NCBI GenBank assembly: GCA_023481335.1
Contig: JAMCWI010000081.1
Coordinates: forward strand, 1 to 6,160
Direction: 5' to 3'
Origin: Bacillota bacterium
GTDB taxonomy: Bacteria > Bacillota > Desulfotomaculia > Desulfotomaculales > Desulfotomaculaceae
DNA: 6,160 nt
Shown here piece after piece: positions 1-5,966 of this stretch (within the stretch, counting starts at the first letter, position 1; every line of letters begins with the position of its first letter). A program made the translations under genes and the position numbers. Below the pieces are notes generated by a model that had not been told where the DNA came from, did no database searches, and saw only the letters and a program-made list of their open reading frames with translations.

Positions 1-1
1 C

Positions 2-274
2 CCTCACCATTCTTGTACGCCGGAAAAATTTGATCGAAACTGCTCAAGATTGTTGGTTATACCTGTCTATGATCCGGCTTCCATGGGTAACGGTAAAACA
101 ACGGTAAAAATAGTGGGGTTTGCCCTTTTCTTGCTTACCGGTGTGGATGGCCACGGCAACCAAAGCAATGTCCACGGTTACTTTCTGCAAAGCCTTCCCC
201 CGGATAAAAGCAATGCCACCGTCAGCGTAGGACAAGAAGATTACGGATTACATGCCGTGAAGCTGATCAAATGA
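2..274 (+). CDS. TadE/TadG-like pilus protein, C-terminal end (partial, 5' cut by window)
   Basis: The reading frame is open from base 2 to the TGA at 272-274, giving the last 90 residues of a protein that begins upstream. An internal ATG at base 50 is probably not the start, because the frame runs on without a stop before it and no good ribosome binding site precedes it. The visible part reads as a beta-rich extracytoplasmic tail. It has two cysteines (residues 5 and 14 of the fragment), then LLVIPVYD, a GNGK turn, VKIVGFALFLL, GHGNQ, and an ending YGLHAVKLIK. This pattern (a V-P-V-x-D strand, N-G-x followed by a V-x-G-F-A-x-F-x-L strand, then a G-Y-F strand) resembles the C-terminus of TadE/TadG-like Flp pilus proteins, which are membrane-anchored by an N-terminal helix. 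Its place just before cpaB supports this. The family call rests on pattern memory and context; the N-terminal helix is not visible. Confidence 0.7.
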   Translation, partial: PHHSCTPEKFDRNCSRLLVIPVYDPASMGNGKTTVKIVGFALFLLTGVDGHGNQSNVHGYFLQSLPPDKSNATVSVGQEDYGLHAVKLIK

Positions 275-298
275 TGTACTGATACAAGTTTGATGGAC

Positions 299-306
299 AG
301 GAGGAG
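299..306 (+). promoter_or_regulatory. Ribosome binding site for cpaB (supports TTG start)
   Basis: AGGAGGAG lies 6 nt before the TTG at 313-315. This strong Shine-Dalgarno match decides in favour of the TTG start. The protein from there begins with a short basic MRNK segment and a hydrophobic helix, as expected for CpaB, and no ATG in that frame gives the same N-terminus. Confidence 0.85.
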
Positions 307-312
307 ACACCT

Positions 313-1017
313 TTGCGTAATAAACTAATTTTTATTCTTGCCATTATTTTTGGTTTGGCAGCCGCTTTCGGGGTTTATCAGTACCTGAACAATTTGAAAG
401 CTTCCTACCGTTCTTCGGGCAACTTTAAACAGGTGGTGGTTCCCAAGCAACTGATCGGGTCCAAGACCATGGTTACCGAACAAATGGTAAAGGTGAAAGA
501 TATTCCGGTGGAATTAATTCAGCCGGGAACCGCCATGGAGCCTAATGAGGTAGTGGGTAAGATATCCCGCAGTGAACTGTATCCTGAAGAACCCGTTTTA
601 CTAAGCCGCCTGCATAAAGATAACGACCTGGAGGGCGGCCTGGCCCTCACCATTCCTGAAGGCCAACGGGCCTTGACCGTGGCGGTGGATGATGTCAGCG
701 GAGTGGCCGGCTTGCTGCGGCCCGGGGATCATGTGGATGTCCTGGTTACCTTTGATCATGAAGCGGAAAAGGCCACCCTCACTTCGCTGATTATGCAAAA
801 CATCACCATACTGGCGGTTGGACAATCTCTGGATAGTGCCCAAAAGGGTGACAAGAAGGTCAATACCCAAACCGTTACCATGTCTGTCAAACCGGATCAG
901 GCCCCTCCCCTTACCTTGGCTTCCGAAAATGGGACCATTCGGTTGATGCTGCGCTCACCCAAGGACCAAGGCACCGTAAGCTTGCCCTCCGCCCGCATGC
1001 AAAACCTGGTTCGTTAA
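313..1017 (+). CDS. cpaB: Flp pilus assembly protein CpaB/RcpC (SAF domain)
   Basis: This 234-residue protein is an accessory part of the Tad pilus machine, anchored in the cytoplasmic membrane with most of its mass outside. Residues 1-4 are basic and residues 5-25 form one hydrophobic helix, either a signal anchor or an uncleaved signal. Residues about 38-100 fit a SAF domain (VVVPKQLIGSKTMVTEQMV, then the VGKISRSELYPEEPVLLSRL region). Residues about 108-216 fit the CpaB/RcpC domain, with IPEGQRALTVAVDDVSGVAG, LLRPGDHVDVLVTF and a late LTLASENGTIRLMLRSP strand pair. The length is slightly short of many CpaB proteins (about 240-320). The TTG start is chosen for its binding site. The gene ends in tandem stops (TAA TAG, 1015-1020), 18 nt before cpaE. 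In diderms CpaB works with the secretin; here no secretin gene follows, so its partner is unclear. The family call is firm and the function is inferred from the family. Confidence 0.93.
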   Translation: MRNKLIFILAIIFGLAAAFGVYQYLNNLKASYRSSGNFKQVVVPKQLIGSKTMVTEQMVKVKDIPVELIQPGTAMEPNEVVGKISRSELYPEEPVLLSRLHKDNDLEGGLALTIPEGQRALTVAVDDVSGVAGLLRPGDHVDVLVTFDHEAEKATLTSLIMQNITILAVGQSLDSAQKGDKKVNTQTVTMSVKPDQAPPLTLASENGTIRLMLRSPKDQGTVSLPSARMQNLVR

Positions 1018-1020
1018 TAG

Positions 1021-1027
1021 AAGGAGG
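1021..1027 (+). promoter_or_regulatory. Ribosome binding site for cpaE
   Basis: AAGGAGG sits immediately after the tandem stop codons of cpaB and 8 nt before the ATG at 1036. A closer ATG at 1028 is out of frame with the receiver domain and too near the site, so 1036 is the start. Confidence 0.85.
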
Positions 1028-1035
1028 ATGTCGCC

Positions 1036-2265
1036 ATGCCGGAAATCAATGTTTTGGTGGTTGATGATATCGCCAATACCCGGGAAGATGTAAAACGACT
1101 GCTTTATTTTGAGGACGACATCACCGTGATTGGTGAGGCCGCCGACGGTGAGGAAGCCATCGCCATGGCCGCCAGCCTAAAGCCCGACGTTATTCTAATG
1201 GACATCAACATGCCGAAAATGGACGGCATTCAGGCAACCGAGAACATTGCCAACAGTTGCCCGGAGTGCTCCATTATCATTGTCTCCATCCAGGGAGAAC
1301 AGGAATACCTGAGACGGGCCATGGCTGCGGGTGCCAGGGAATTTTTAGTAAAACCCTTTAGCGGCAACGAATTGGCAGAAGTCATTCGAAGAGTCTATGA
1401 ATCAAACCGAAAGCGCCTCAGTTTGATGGGGCTGCAAAGTCAGGCCAGTCCCCGGATAAAAATTCAAAAGGGTAAGATTATCACCTTGTTTTGTTCCAAA
1501 GGCGGTGTTGGTAAAACCATCCTGGCCTCCAACTTGGCCATTGCGTTGGCCCAAACCACCAAGAAAAAAGTGGTGCTGGTGGATTTAGACCTGCAGGGCG
1601 GCGATATCGGAGTCATGCTCAACATCACGATCAAGGGCACAATTGCTGAACTGGCCCAGGAAGTTGATCCGCTTGATATTAGTTTGGTGGACAGTTACTT
1701 GCTCCCCCATTTGTCCGGGGCCAAAATACTGCCGGCACCCTTAAGCCCGGAACAAGCAGAGTTGATTACCCTGCAGCGGGTGGAGGAACTGCTGCAGGTA
1801 CTGCAGGAAAACTTTGATTATGTTGTGGTGGACACCTCCCCCCTGTTTAACGATATCAACCTGGCGGCATTAGATGCAGCCACTCAGATCCTGGTGTTGC
1901 TCAGTCAAGACCTGCCTTGTGTGAAACACGTGAAAACCACCATGGATATCCTGACCACTTTGGGTTATACGGACAAAATAAAGTTAGTCATTAACAGTGC
2001 CGGCATGGAGGGCGGTATCAAAATTACCGACCTGGAAAAATCCTTTAATCAGAGTGCTTTTGCCGTTATCCCCTATGACGAGAAGGTGGTCCGCAGTTCC
2101 ATTAACAAAGGACTTCCGGCCGTCATGACCCAAGCCAACAGCAAAATTGGCGAAGCCATCCTGGACCTGGCCACAAAGCTTGCTGGCTCGAAGTCGGATA
2201 GTAATGAAAATCAAGCAGAGGAAATACCTAAACGCTCTCTAATCGGTCGATTGTTTAGCTTTTAA
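1036..2265 (+). CDS. cpaE: CpaE/TadZ: receiver domain fused to MinD/ParA-like ATPase
   Basis: This 409-residue protein has two domains and probably localises the Tad pilus machine in the cell. Residues 3-122 form a CheY-like receiver with acidic pair D10-D11, phospho-acceptor D56 (in VILMDINMP), S84 at the Thr/Ser switch position and K106 in FLVKPF. Residues 145-383 form a deviant Walker ATPase. It has KGGVGKT at 155-161 with signature lysine K155, an A' motif VVLVDLDLQGGD with D183 and D185, and a Walker B strand DYVVVDTSP with D266. The C-terminus is a hydrophilic linker (about 384-397) followed by KRSLIGRLFSF, which could be a short amphipathic helix. Family members such as Caulobacter CpaE and TadZ mark the site of pilus assembly, and many have a degenerate receiver. 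Here the receiver looks intact. The gene lies 18 nt after cpaB and 18 nt before cpaF. The family call is firm; phosphorylation and membrane binding are inferences. Confidence 0.95.
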   Translation: MPEINVLVVDDIANTREDVKRLLYFEDDITVIGEAADGEEAIAMAASLKPDVILMDINMPKMDGIQATENIANSCPECSIIIVSIQGEQEYLRRAMAAGAREFLVKPFSGNELAEVIRRVYESNRKRLSLMGLQSQASPRIKIQKGKIITLFCSKGGVGKTILASNLAIALAQTTKKKVVLVDLDLQGGDIGVMLNITIKGTIAELAQEVDPLDISLVDSYLLPHLSGAKILPAPLSPEQAELITLQRVEELLQVLQENFDYVVVDTSPLFNDINLAALDAATQILVLLSQDLPCVKHVKTTMDILTTLGYTDKIKLVINSAGMEGGIKITDLEKSFNQSAFAVIPYDEKVVRSSINKGLPAVMTQANSKIGEAILDLATKLAGSKSDSNENQAEEIPKRSLIGRLFSF

Positions 2266-2283
2266 ACGAGGGGTGGAACCAAA

Positions 2284-3657
2284 ATGTCGCTGTTACAGCG
2301 GTTGGAAAAACAAAAAACATTGCAGCAAGAGCAGGTGGAACAGCAGGAACTCTCCCTGATCCGTCGTGACACACGCCAGCAGAACCGTGGCCAGCTGCAG
2401 GAACTCACCTTAAACCTGCATAAAAAGGTGATCGGCAAATTGAAGGATATTCCGGAAGATGTAAAAGAAAACCCGGAGATGTTAGCCCAAAAAATTGAAA
2501 ACCTTGTCAACGAAATGCTGGATGAAGAAAACGAGAATGTTGCCCGCACACAAAGGCAAATCATTGTGGCGGAAATCATAGACGAAACCATCGGGTTTGG
2601 CCCCATCACCCCCCTGCTGAACGATCCCAATATATCGGAAGTAATGGTGAACGGGCCAAACCAGGTATATGTGGAACGGGATGGCAAGCTGATCATGACC
2701 GGTGTTAAGTTTCGAGATAACGCCCATGTTCTGCATATTATTGAGAAAATTGTTGCTCCCATCGGGCGCCGCATCGATGAGAGCATGCCCATGGTGGATG
2801 CCCGTCTGCCGGACGGGTCCCGGGTGAATGCCATTATCCCACCCTTAGCCCTAAACGGACCCACCATCACCATACGAAAATTCTCCAAGGATCCTTACAC
2901 CGTCGAGGACCTGATCAAATTTGGCACTGTCACACCCCAAATGGCGCAATTTCTGGAAGCCTGTGTAAAGTCCCGGTTAAACATTGTGGTCTCCGGTGGT
3001 ACCGGCAGCGGTAAAACCACCACCTTAAACGTACTCTCCTCTTTCATTCCAGGGGATGAACGGATTGTTACCATTGAGGACGCAGCGGAACTGCAATTGC
3101 GCCAGGAACACGTCATCACCCTGGAAAGCCGTCCGCCCAACATTGAAGGCAAAGGTGCCATCACCATCCGGGATCTGGTGCGTAACAGCTTGCGTATGAG
3201 ACCCGAACGGATTGTAGTGGGTGAGGTCCGCAGCGGCGAGGCGCTGGATATGCTGCAGGCGATGAATACCGGTCACGACGGCTCCTTAACCACCGGCCAT
3301 GCCAATACTCCCAGGGACATGCTGTCCCGTCTGGAAACCATGGTGTTGATGGCGGGTATGGATTTACCGGTGCGGGCCATCCGGGAACAGATCTCCTCGG
3401 CTATCGACTTGATTATCCAGCAAAACCGTTTCCGGGACGGTTCCCGGAGAATCACGCATATCACAGAAGTGCAGGGCATGGAGGGTGAAGTGATTATCCT
3501 GCAGGATTTATTTACCTTCCGGCAAACCGGTGTGGATGAAAACAGCCGGATCAAAGGAACTTTCCAAAGTACCGGTATCCGGCCGAAATTCATTCAGAGG
3601 CTGGAAACAAGCGGCATTAAGCTTCCACCGGATATCTTCAGTCCTTCTATTTTTTAA
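2284..3657 (+). CDS. cpaF: CpaF/TadA pilus assembly ATPase (secretion superfamily)
   Basis: This 457-residue hexameric ATPase family member powers Tad pilus assembly from the cytoplasmic face of the membrane; some CpaF proteins also drive retraction. Residues 1-40 are polar and glutamine-rich (11 Gln) and probably helical. Residues about 45-200 form the N-terminal domain, with FGPITPLL, ISEVMVNGPNQVYVE and the conserved MVDARLPDGSRVNAIIPP. The RecA-like core has Walker A GGTGSGKTT (238-246, K244), an Asp box IVTIEDAAEL (261-270), a Walker B region ERIVVGEVRSGEALDMLQAM (308-327, E314) and a His box TTGHAN (H339). All catalytic motifs are present and the length is normal for the family. The ATG at 2284 follows GAGGGGTGG (2268-2276), a weaker binding site than those of neighbouring genes. 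It would act on the TadB/TadC platform encoded next. Confidence 0.97.
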   Translation: MSLLQRLEKQKTLQQEQVEQQELSLIRRDTRQQNRGQLQELTLNLHKKVIGKLKDIPEDVKENPEMLAQKIENLVNEMLDEENENVARTQRQIIVAEIIDETIGFGPITPLLNDPNISEVMVNGPNQVYVERDGKLIMTGVKFRDNAHVLHIIEKIVAPIGRRIDESMPMVDARLPDGSRVNAIIPPLALNGPTITIRKFSKDPYTVEDLIKFGTVTPQMAQFLEACVKSRLNIVVSGGTGSGKTTTLNVLSSFIPGDERIVTIEDAAELQLRQEHVITLESRPPNIEGKGAITIRDLVRNSLRMRPERIVVGEVRSGEALDMLQAMNTGHDGSLTTGHANTPRDMLSRLETMVLMAGMDLPVRAIREQISSAIDLIIQQNRFRDGSRRITHITEVQGMEGEVIILQDLFTFRQTGVDENSRIKGTFQSTGIRPKFIQRLETSGIKLPPDIFSPSIF

Positions 3658-3675
3658 AACAAAGACTGGATTCAT

Positions 3676-3684
3676 AAGGAGGTG
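3676..3684 (+). promoter_or_regulatory. Strong ribosome binding site for tadB
   Basis: AAGGAGGTG, a near-perfect anti-16S match, lies with its AGGAGG core 7 nt before the ATG at 3690. It is the strongest binding site in the window and fixes the tadB start. Confidence 0.88.
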
Positions 3685-3689
3685 CACAG

Positions 3690-4661
3690 ATGTCCCTGGA
3701 AAAAATCGCAGTTCTTATCTTCATCGCCGGTAACCTATTGGTATTGGGAATCCACCAACTCCTTAGCAAGGACAGCTCAGAAATCAGCCGGCGCATGAAC
3801 CGGTTAACCGCTAAAACCTTTCGCCAGCGTTTAGCCCGGCACGGCGGGGAGGAACTCCCCCTCACCACCTGGCGGCAGCTTTTGGAACGTTCTTCTAGAT
3901 TCTTTGCCAAACGCGGCATCGGCAAACGGATGGAAGGTGAGTTAACCAAGGCCGATATTCCCCTACGGGGCGAAGAATTTGTGGTGCTGGTTTTACTGGC
4001 TGGCTTTGGCTGCTCCTTGTTCTTCCTAATGCTCACCCTGAACCTGGCCTTTGGCGTTATTGCCGGAATTTGCGGGCTAATCCTCCCCTTTCTGCTGGTT
4101 CGGATTGCCCGTCAAAAACGCTTGGCCAAGTTTAATGCACAAATCGGCGATGCCCTGGTGATCATGTCAAACTCACTGCGTTCCGGTTTTAGCTTCCTAC
4201 AGGCCATGGATATGGTGCGTAAAGAACTGCCCAATCCCATTTCAAAGGAATTCGGCCGCACGTTTCAGGAAATGAACCTGGGTACCCAGGCGGAAGAAGC
4301 CCTGCAAAACATGGCCCAGCGGGTGAGAAGCGATGACCTTGATTTACTGATCACAGCAGTGTTGATTCAGCGACAGGTGGGCGGCAACCTGGCGGAGGTT
4401 TTGGATAATATTGCGGAAACCATTCGCGAGCGTGTACGCATTAAGGGGCAAATCCGTACATTAACTGCCCAGGGCAGAATCTCGGGGTTTGTTATCGGTC
4501 TGCTGCCGGTGGGCCTGACTGCGGTGATGTTTGTTATCAGCCCGACGTATATTATGACCCTGTTCACCAACCAGATCGGGTTGATGTTGGTTGGTGCCGC
4601 AGTTATTTCCGAAATAATTGGTGTGCTCTTTATTAAAAAGATTGTTGATATCGAGGTGTAA
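3690..4661 (+). CDS. tadB: TadB, type II secretion F-like inner-membrane platform protein
   Basis: This 323-residue polytopic membrane protein is one of two related GspF-like platform subunits that pair with the CpaF ATPase to insert pilin into the growing fibre. Hydrophobic segments lie at about 6-24, 97-115, 118-137, 266-287 and 294-317. The T2SSF domain spans about 150-285 between the second and last membrane groups. It includes FNAQIGDALVIMSNSLRSG, FSFLQAMDMVRKELPNPISK, the DLDLLITAVLIQRQVGGNLA stretch (216-235) and LDNIAETIRERVRIKGQIRT, all typical of TadB. Length and topology are normal. It precedes tadC by only 2 nt, so the two are probably translationally coupled and made in balanced amounts. 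The first domain region (about 30-90) is basic and cytoplasmic. Confidence 0.95.
   Translation: MSLEKIAVLIFIAGNLLVLGIHQLLSKDSSEISRRMNRLTAKTFRQRLARHGGEELPLTTWRQLLERSSRFFAKRGIGKRMEGELTKADIPLRGEEFVVLVLLAGFGCSLFFLMLTLNLAFGVIAGICGLILPFLLVRIARQKRLAKFNAQIGDALVIMSNSLRSGFSFLQAMDMVRKELPNPISKEFGRTFQEMNLGTQAEEALQNMAQRVRSDDLDLLITAVLIQRQVGGNLAEVLDNIAETIRERVRIKGQIRTLTAQGRISGFVIGLLPVGLTAVMFVISPTYIMTLFTNQIGLMLVGAAVISEIIGVLFIKKIVDIEV
4653..4658 (+). promoter_or_regulatory. Ribosome binding site for tadC inside the tadB end
   Basis: GAGGTG lies within the last codons of tadB, 5 nt before the tadC ATG at 4664. Its position inside the upstream gene, with a 2-nt gap between stop and start, suggests translational coupling. 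Confidence 0.7.
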
Positions 4662-4663
4662 AT

Positions 4664-5596
4664 ATGGAGAACTGGCTGCATATCTCTTTGGGTCTGGTTT
4701 TCTTTGCAGTTTCCTTTGGTACGCTGGTTGTTTATCGGTTTTTCTTCGGCGAACGCATCCAGTTGGCCCAGCGCATCGATCAGATGGTGGGCTCCCCCAC
4801 CCCGCTGCCGGTACGGGAGCTTGAATTAAGCGTCCCCCTTTATCAGCGGGCCATTCGACCTGCCTTGTCCGGCATTGCCAAGCTGCTGGTAAAATTCATC
4901 CCCGCTGCCCGAGAAGCGGAACTGGAGAAGAAAATCATTGCCGCAGGCAATCCGGGAAAATTCAGCGCCAGAGAATGGATGGTCATGAAATATCTGGGGG
5001 CGGTGGGTCTTGGTTTTTTGCTTTGGACCTTTGCGGATATGACAGGGAAATCCCTGGCCCAAGCAGTCTTTCTGGCCAGTGTAGGAGTTCCCCTAGGCTG
5101 GTTGGGGCCCGACCTGTTTCTGAATTCCAAAATTAGACATCGGAAAAACCAGGTGGAAAAAGCCCTGCCCGATGCCTTGGATTTACTGACCGTTAGTGTG
5201 GAGGCCGGCCTGGGCTTTGATGGGGCATTAATGAAGGTGGCCGAGAAAACAAAGGGTGTTTTGGCTGATGAATTTGTCCTCATGCTGCAGGAGTGCCATA
5301 TGGGAAAACCCCGCCGTGAGGCCCTGCGGGATATGGCCGACCGGGTGGCGGTGGACGATCTGTCCAGTTTCTGTGGTTCCATCATTTTGGCAGATACCTT
5401 AGGGATTAGTATCGGTAACGTCTTGCGCACCCAGTCCCAGCAAATGCGTCAAAAGCGCCGCCAAAGGAGCGAGGAAACGGCCATGAAAGCCCCGATTAAA
5501 ATGCTATTTCCCATGGTGTTCTTCATTTTCCCGGCCATATTCGTTATTTTGTTAGGCCCGGCGATGCTGCAAATTATGAAAGCCTTTGCGAACTGA
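4664..5596 (+). CDS. tadC: TadC, type II secretion F-like inner-membrane platform protein
   Basis: This 310-residue membrane protein is the partner of TadB in the Tad platform. Hydrophobic segments lie at about 6-27, 107-124, 130-152 and 279-302. The T2SSF domain covers about 165-293 and shows the TadC hallmarks: VEKALPDALDLLTVSVEAGL, then GFDGALMKVAEK, a cytoplasmic helix set with EALRDMADRVAVDDLSSFCG, LADTLGISIGNVLRTQS and a basic RQKRRQRSEETAMKAPIKM stretch just before the last membrane helix. The Leu-Pro-Asp-Ala-Leu-Asp and Glu-Ala-Gly motifs separate TadC from TadB-type sequences. Length is normal. A gap of 2 nt after tadB and 10 nt before the DUF192 gene places it mid-operon. Confidence 0.95.
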   Translation: MENWLHISLGLVFFAVSFGTLVVYRFFFGERIQLAQRIDQMVGSPTPLPVRELELSVPLYQRAIRPALSGIAKLLVKFIPAAREAELEKKIIAAGNPGKFSAREWMVMKYLGAVGLGFLLWTFADMTGKSLAQAVFLASVGVPLGWLGPDLFLNSKIRHRKNQVEKALPDALDLLTVSVEAGLGFDGALMKVAEKTKGVLADEFVLMLQECHMGKPRREALRDMADRVAVDDLSSFCGSIILADTLGISIGNVLRTQSQQMRQKRRQRSEETAMKAPIKMLFPMVFFIFPAIFVILLGPAMLQIMKAFAN

Positions 5597-5600
5597 GGAA
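5595..5600 (+). promoter_or_regulatory. Ribosome binding site deciding the DUF192 start
   Basis: GAGGAA overlaps the tadC stop codon (TGA, 5594-5596) and lies 6 nt before the ATG at 5607. An in-frame ATG at 5586 would add seven residues (MRTEESI) inside the tadC end, lacks a comparable site, and would push the protein past the usual DUF192 start. Confidence 0.75.
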
Positions 5601-5606
5601 TCAATA

Positions 5607-5966
5607 ATGAAAATTATTAACTGTTCCAGCGGAAAGACTTTGGCAGACAGCGCCCTTATGGCAGATACCTTTTGGGCTAGGCTAAAGGGGCTGTTGGGCA
5701 GAAATACCCTGCCGCACGGGGAGGCTCTGATTCTGCAGCCCTGCTCGTCAGTTCATACCTGCTTTATGAAGTTTTCCATCGATGTCGTATTTCTGGATCA
5801 GCTGGGGCAAGTCATTCAGTTGCATGAAAACTTATCCCCCTGGCGTTTCACTCCCATTGTAAGGAACGCTGCTACTGCAGTGGAGTTGCCCATCGGAACA
5901 ATTAAAGCCGGTGATATCAAATCCGGTGACACACTGATATGGGTTGGAGGTGTATTAAATGTTTAA
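5607..5966 (+). CDS. DUF192 family protein
   Basis: This is a 119-residue protein of the DUF192 family, whose biochemical role is not established. Family landmarks visible are FWARLKGLLGR (22-32), ALILQPCSSVHTCFMKFSID (40-59, the position where many members have a Trp-Met-Lys-Asn motif), VVFLDQLGQVIQLHENLSPW (60-79) and AVELPIGTIKAGDIKSGD (91-108). There is no signal peptide or membrane helix, so this copy appears cytoplasmic, although some relatives are exported. Cysteines at 6, 46 and 52 are visible; Cys46 and Cys52 lie in the conserved segment. The start at 5607 is chosen over 5586 from the binding site. It follows tadC by 10 nt and overlaps the next gene by 8 nt, so it is almost surely part of the pilus transcription unit. 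Its role there is not known and none is asserted. Confidence 0.88.
   Translation: MKIINCSSGKTLADSALMADTFWARLKGLLGRNTLPHGEALILQPCSSVHTCFMKFSIDVVFLDQLGQVIQLHENLSPWRFTPIVRNAATAVELPIGTIKAGDIKSGDTLIWVGGVLNV
5944..5952 (+). promoter_or_regulatory. Ribosome binding site for the 3'-terminal gene
   Basis: TTGGAGGTG lies inside the DUF192 coding end, with its GGAGG core (5946-5950) 8 nt before the ATG at 5959. This supports a real start that overlaps the DUF192 stop. Confidence 0.8.

Noticed and set aside
275..312. Possible promoter or terminator between the TadE/G-like gene and cpaB
   Set aside because: The 38-nt gap shows no convincing -35/-10 pair, hairpin or T-run. It holds only the cpaB ribosome binding site.
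1741..1806. Repeated CTGCAG words in cpaE
   Set aside because: These are Leu-Gln codon pairs in a helical segment of the ATPase domain, irregularly spaced, and not a DNA repeat.
2801..2817. Short hairpin CCCGTC / GACGGG in cpaF
   Set aside because: It falls on the conserved Ala-Arg-Leu-Pro-Asp-Gly-Ser-Arg codons, the stem is only 6 bp, and there is no sign of a regulatory role.
2262..2888. Antisense open frame of 208 codons opposite cpaF
   Set aside because: It lies wholly opposite a strongly conserved gene, is rich in Ser, Arg, Cys and Phe in a low-complexity way, and has no recognisable domain or convincing binding site. It is a shadow of cpaF codon use.
3431..3448. Perfect 7-bp inverted repeat TCCGGGA / TCCCGGA with a 4-nt loop
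   Set aside because: It sits inside the cpaF coding region, over codons for a Phe-Arg-Asp-Gly-Ser-Arg stretch, has no following T-run, and is most simply explained by codon choice. It is not a terminator.
4843..5430. Antisense open frame of 195 codons opposite tadC
   Set aside because: The composition is Ser/Arg/Pro-rich without motifs, and the sense strand encodes an intact TadC with conserved family motifs.
5586..5606. Upstream in-frame ATG for the DUF192 gene
   Set aside because: It lies within the tadC end without a good binding site, while the ATG at 5607 has GAGGAA 6 nt upstream and gives the expected family N-terminus.
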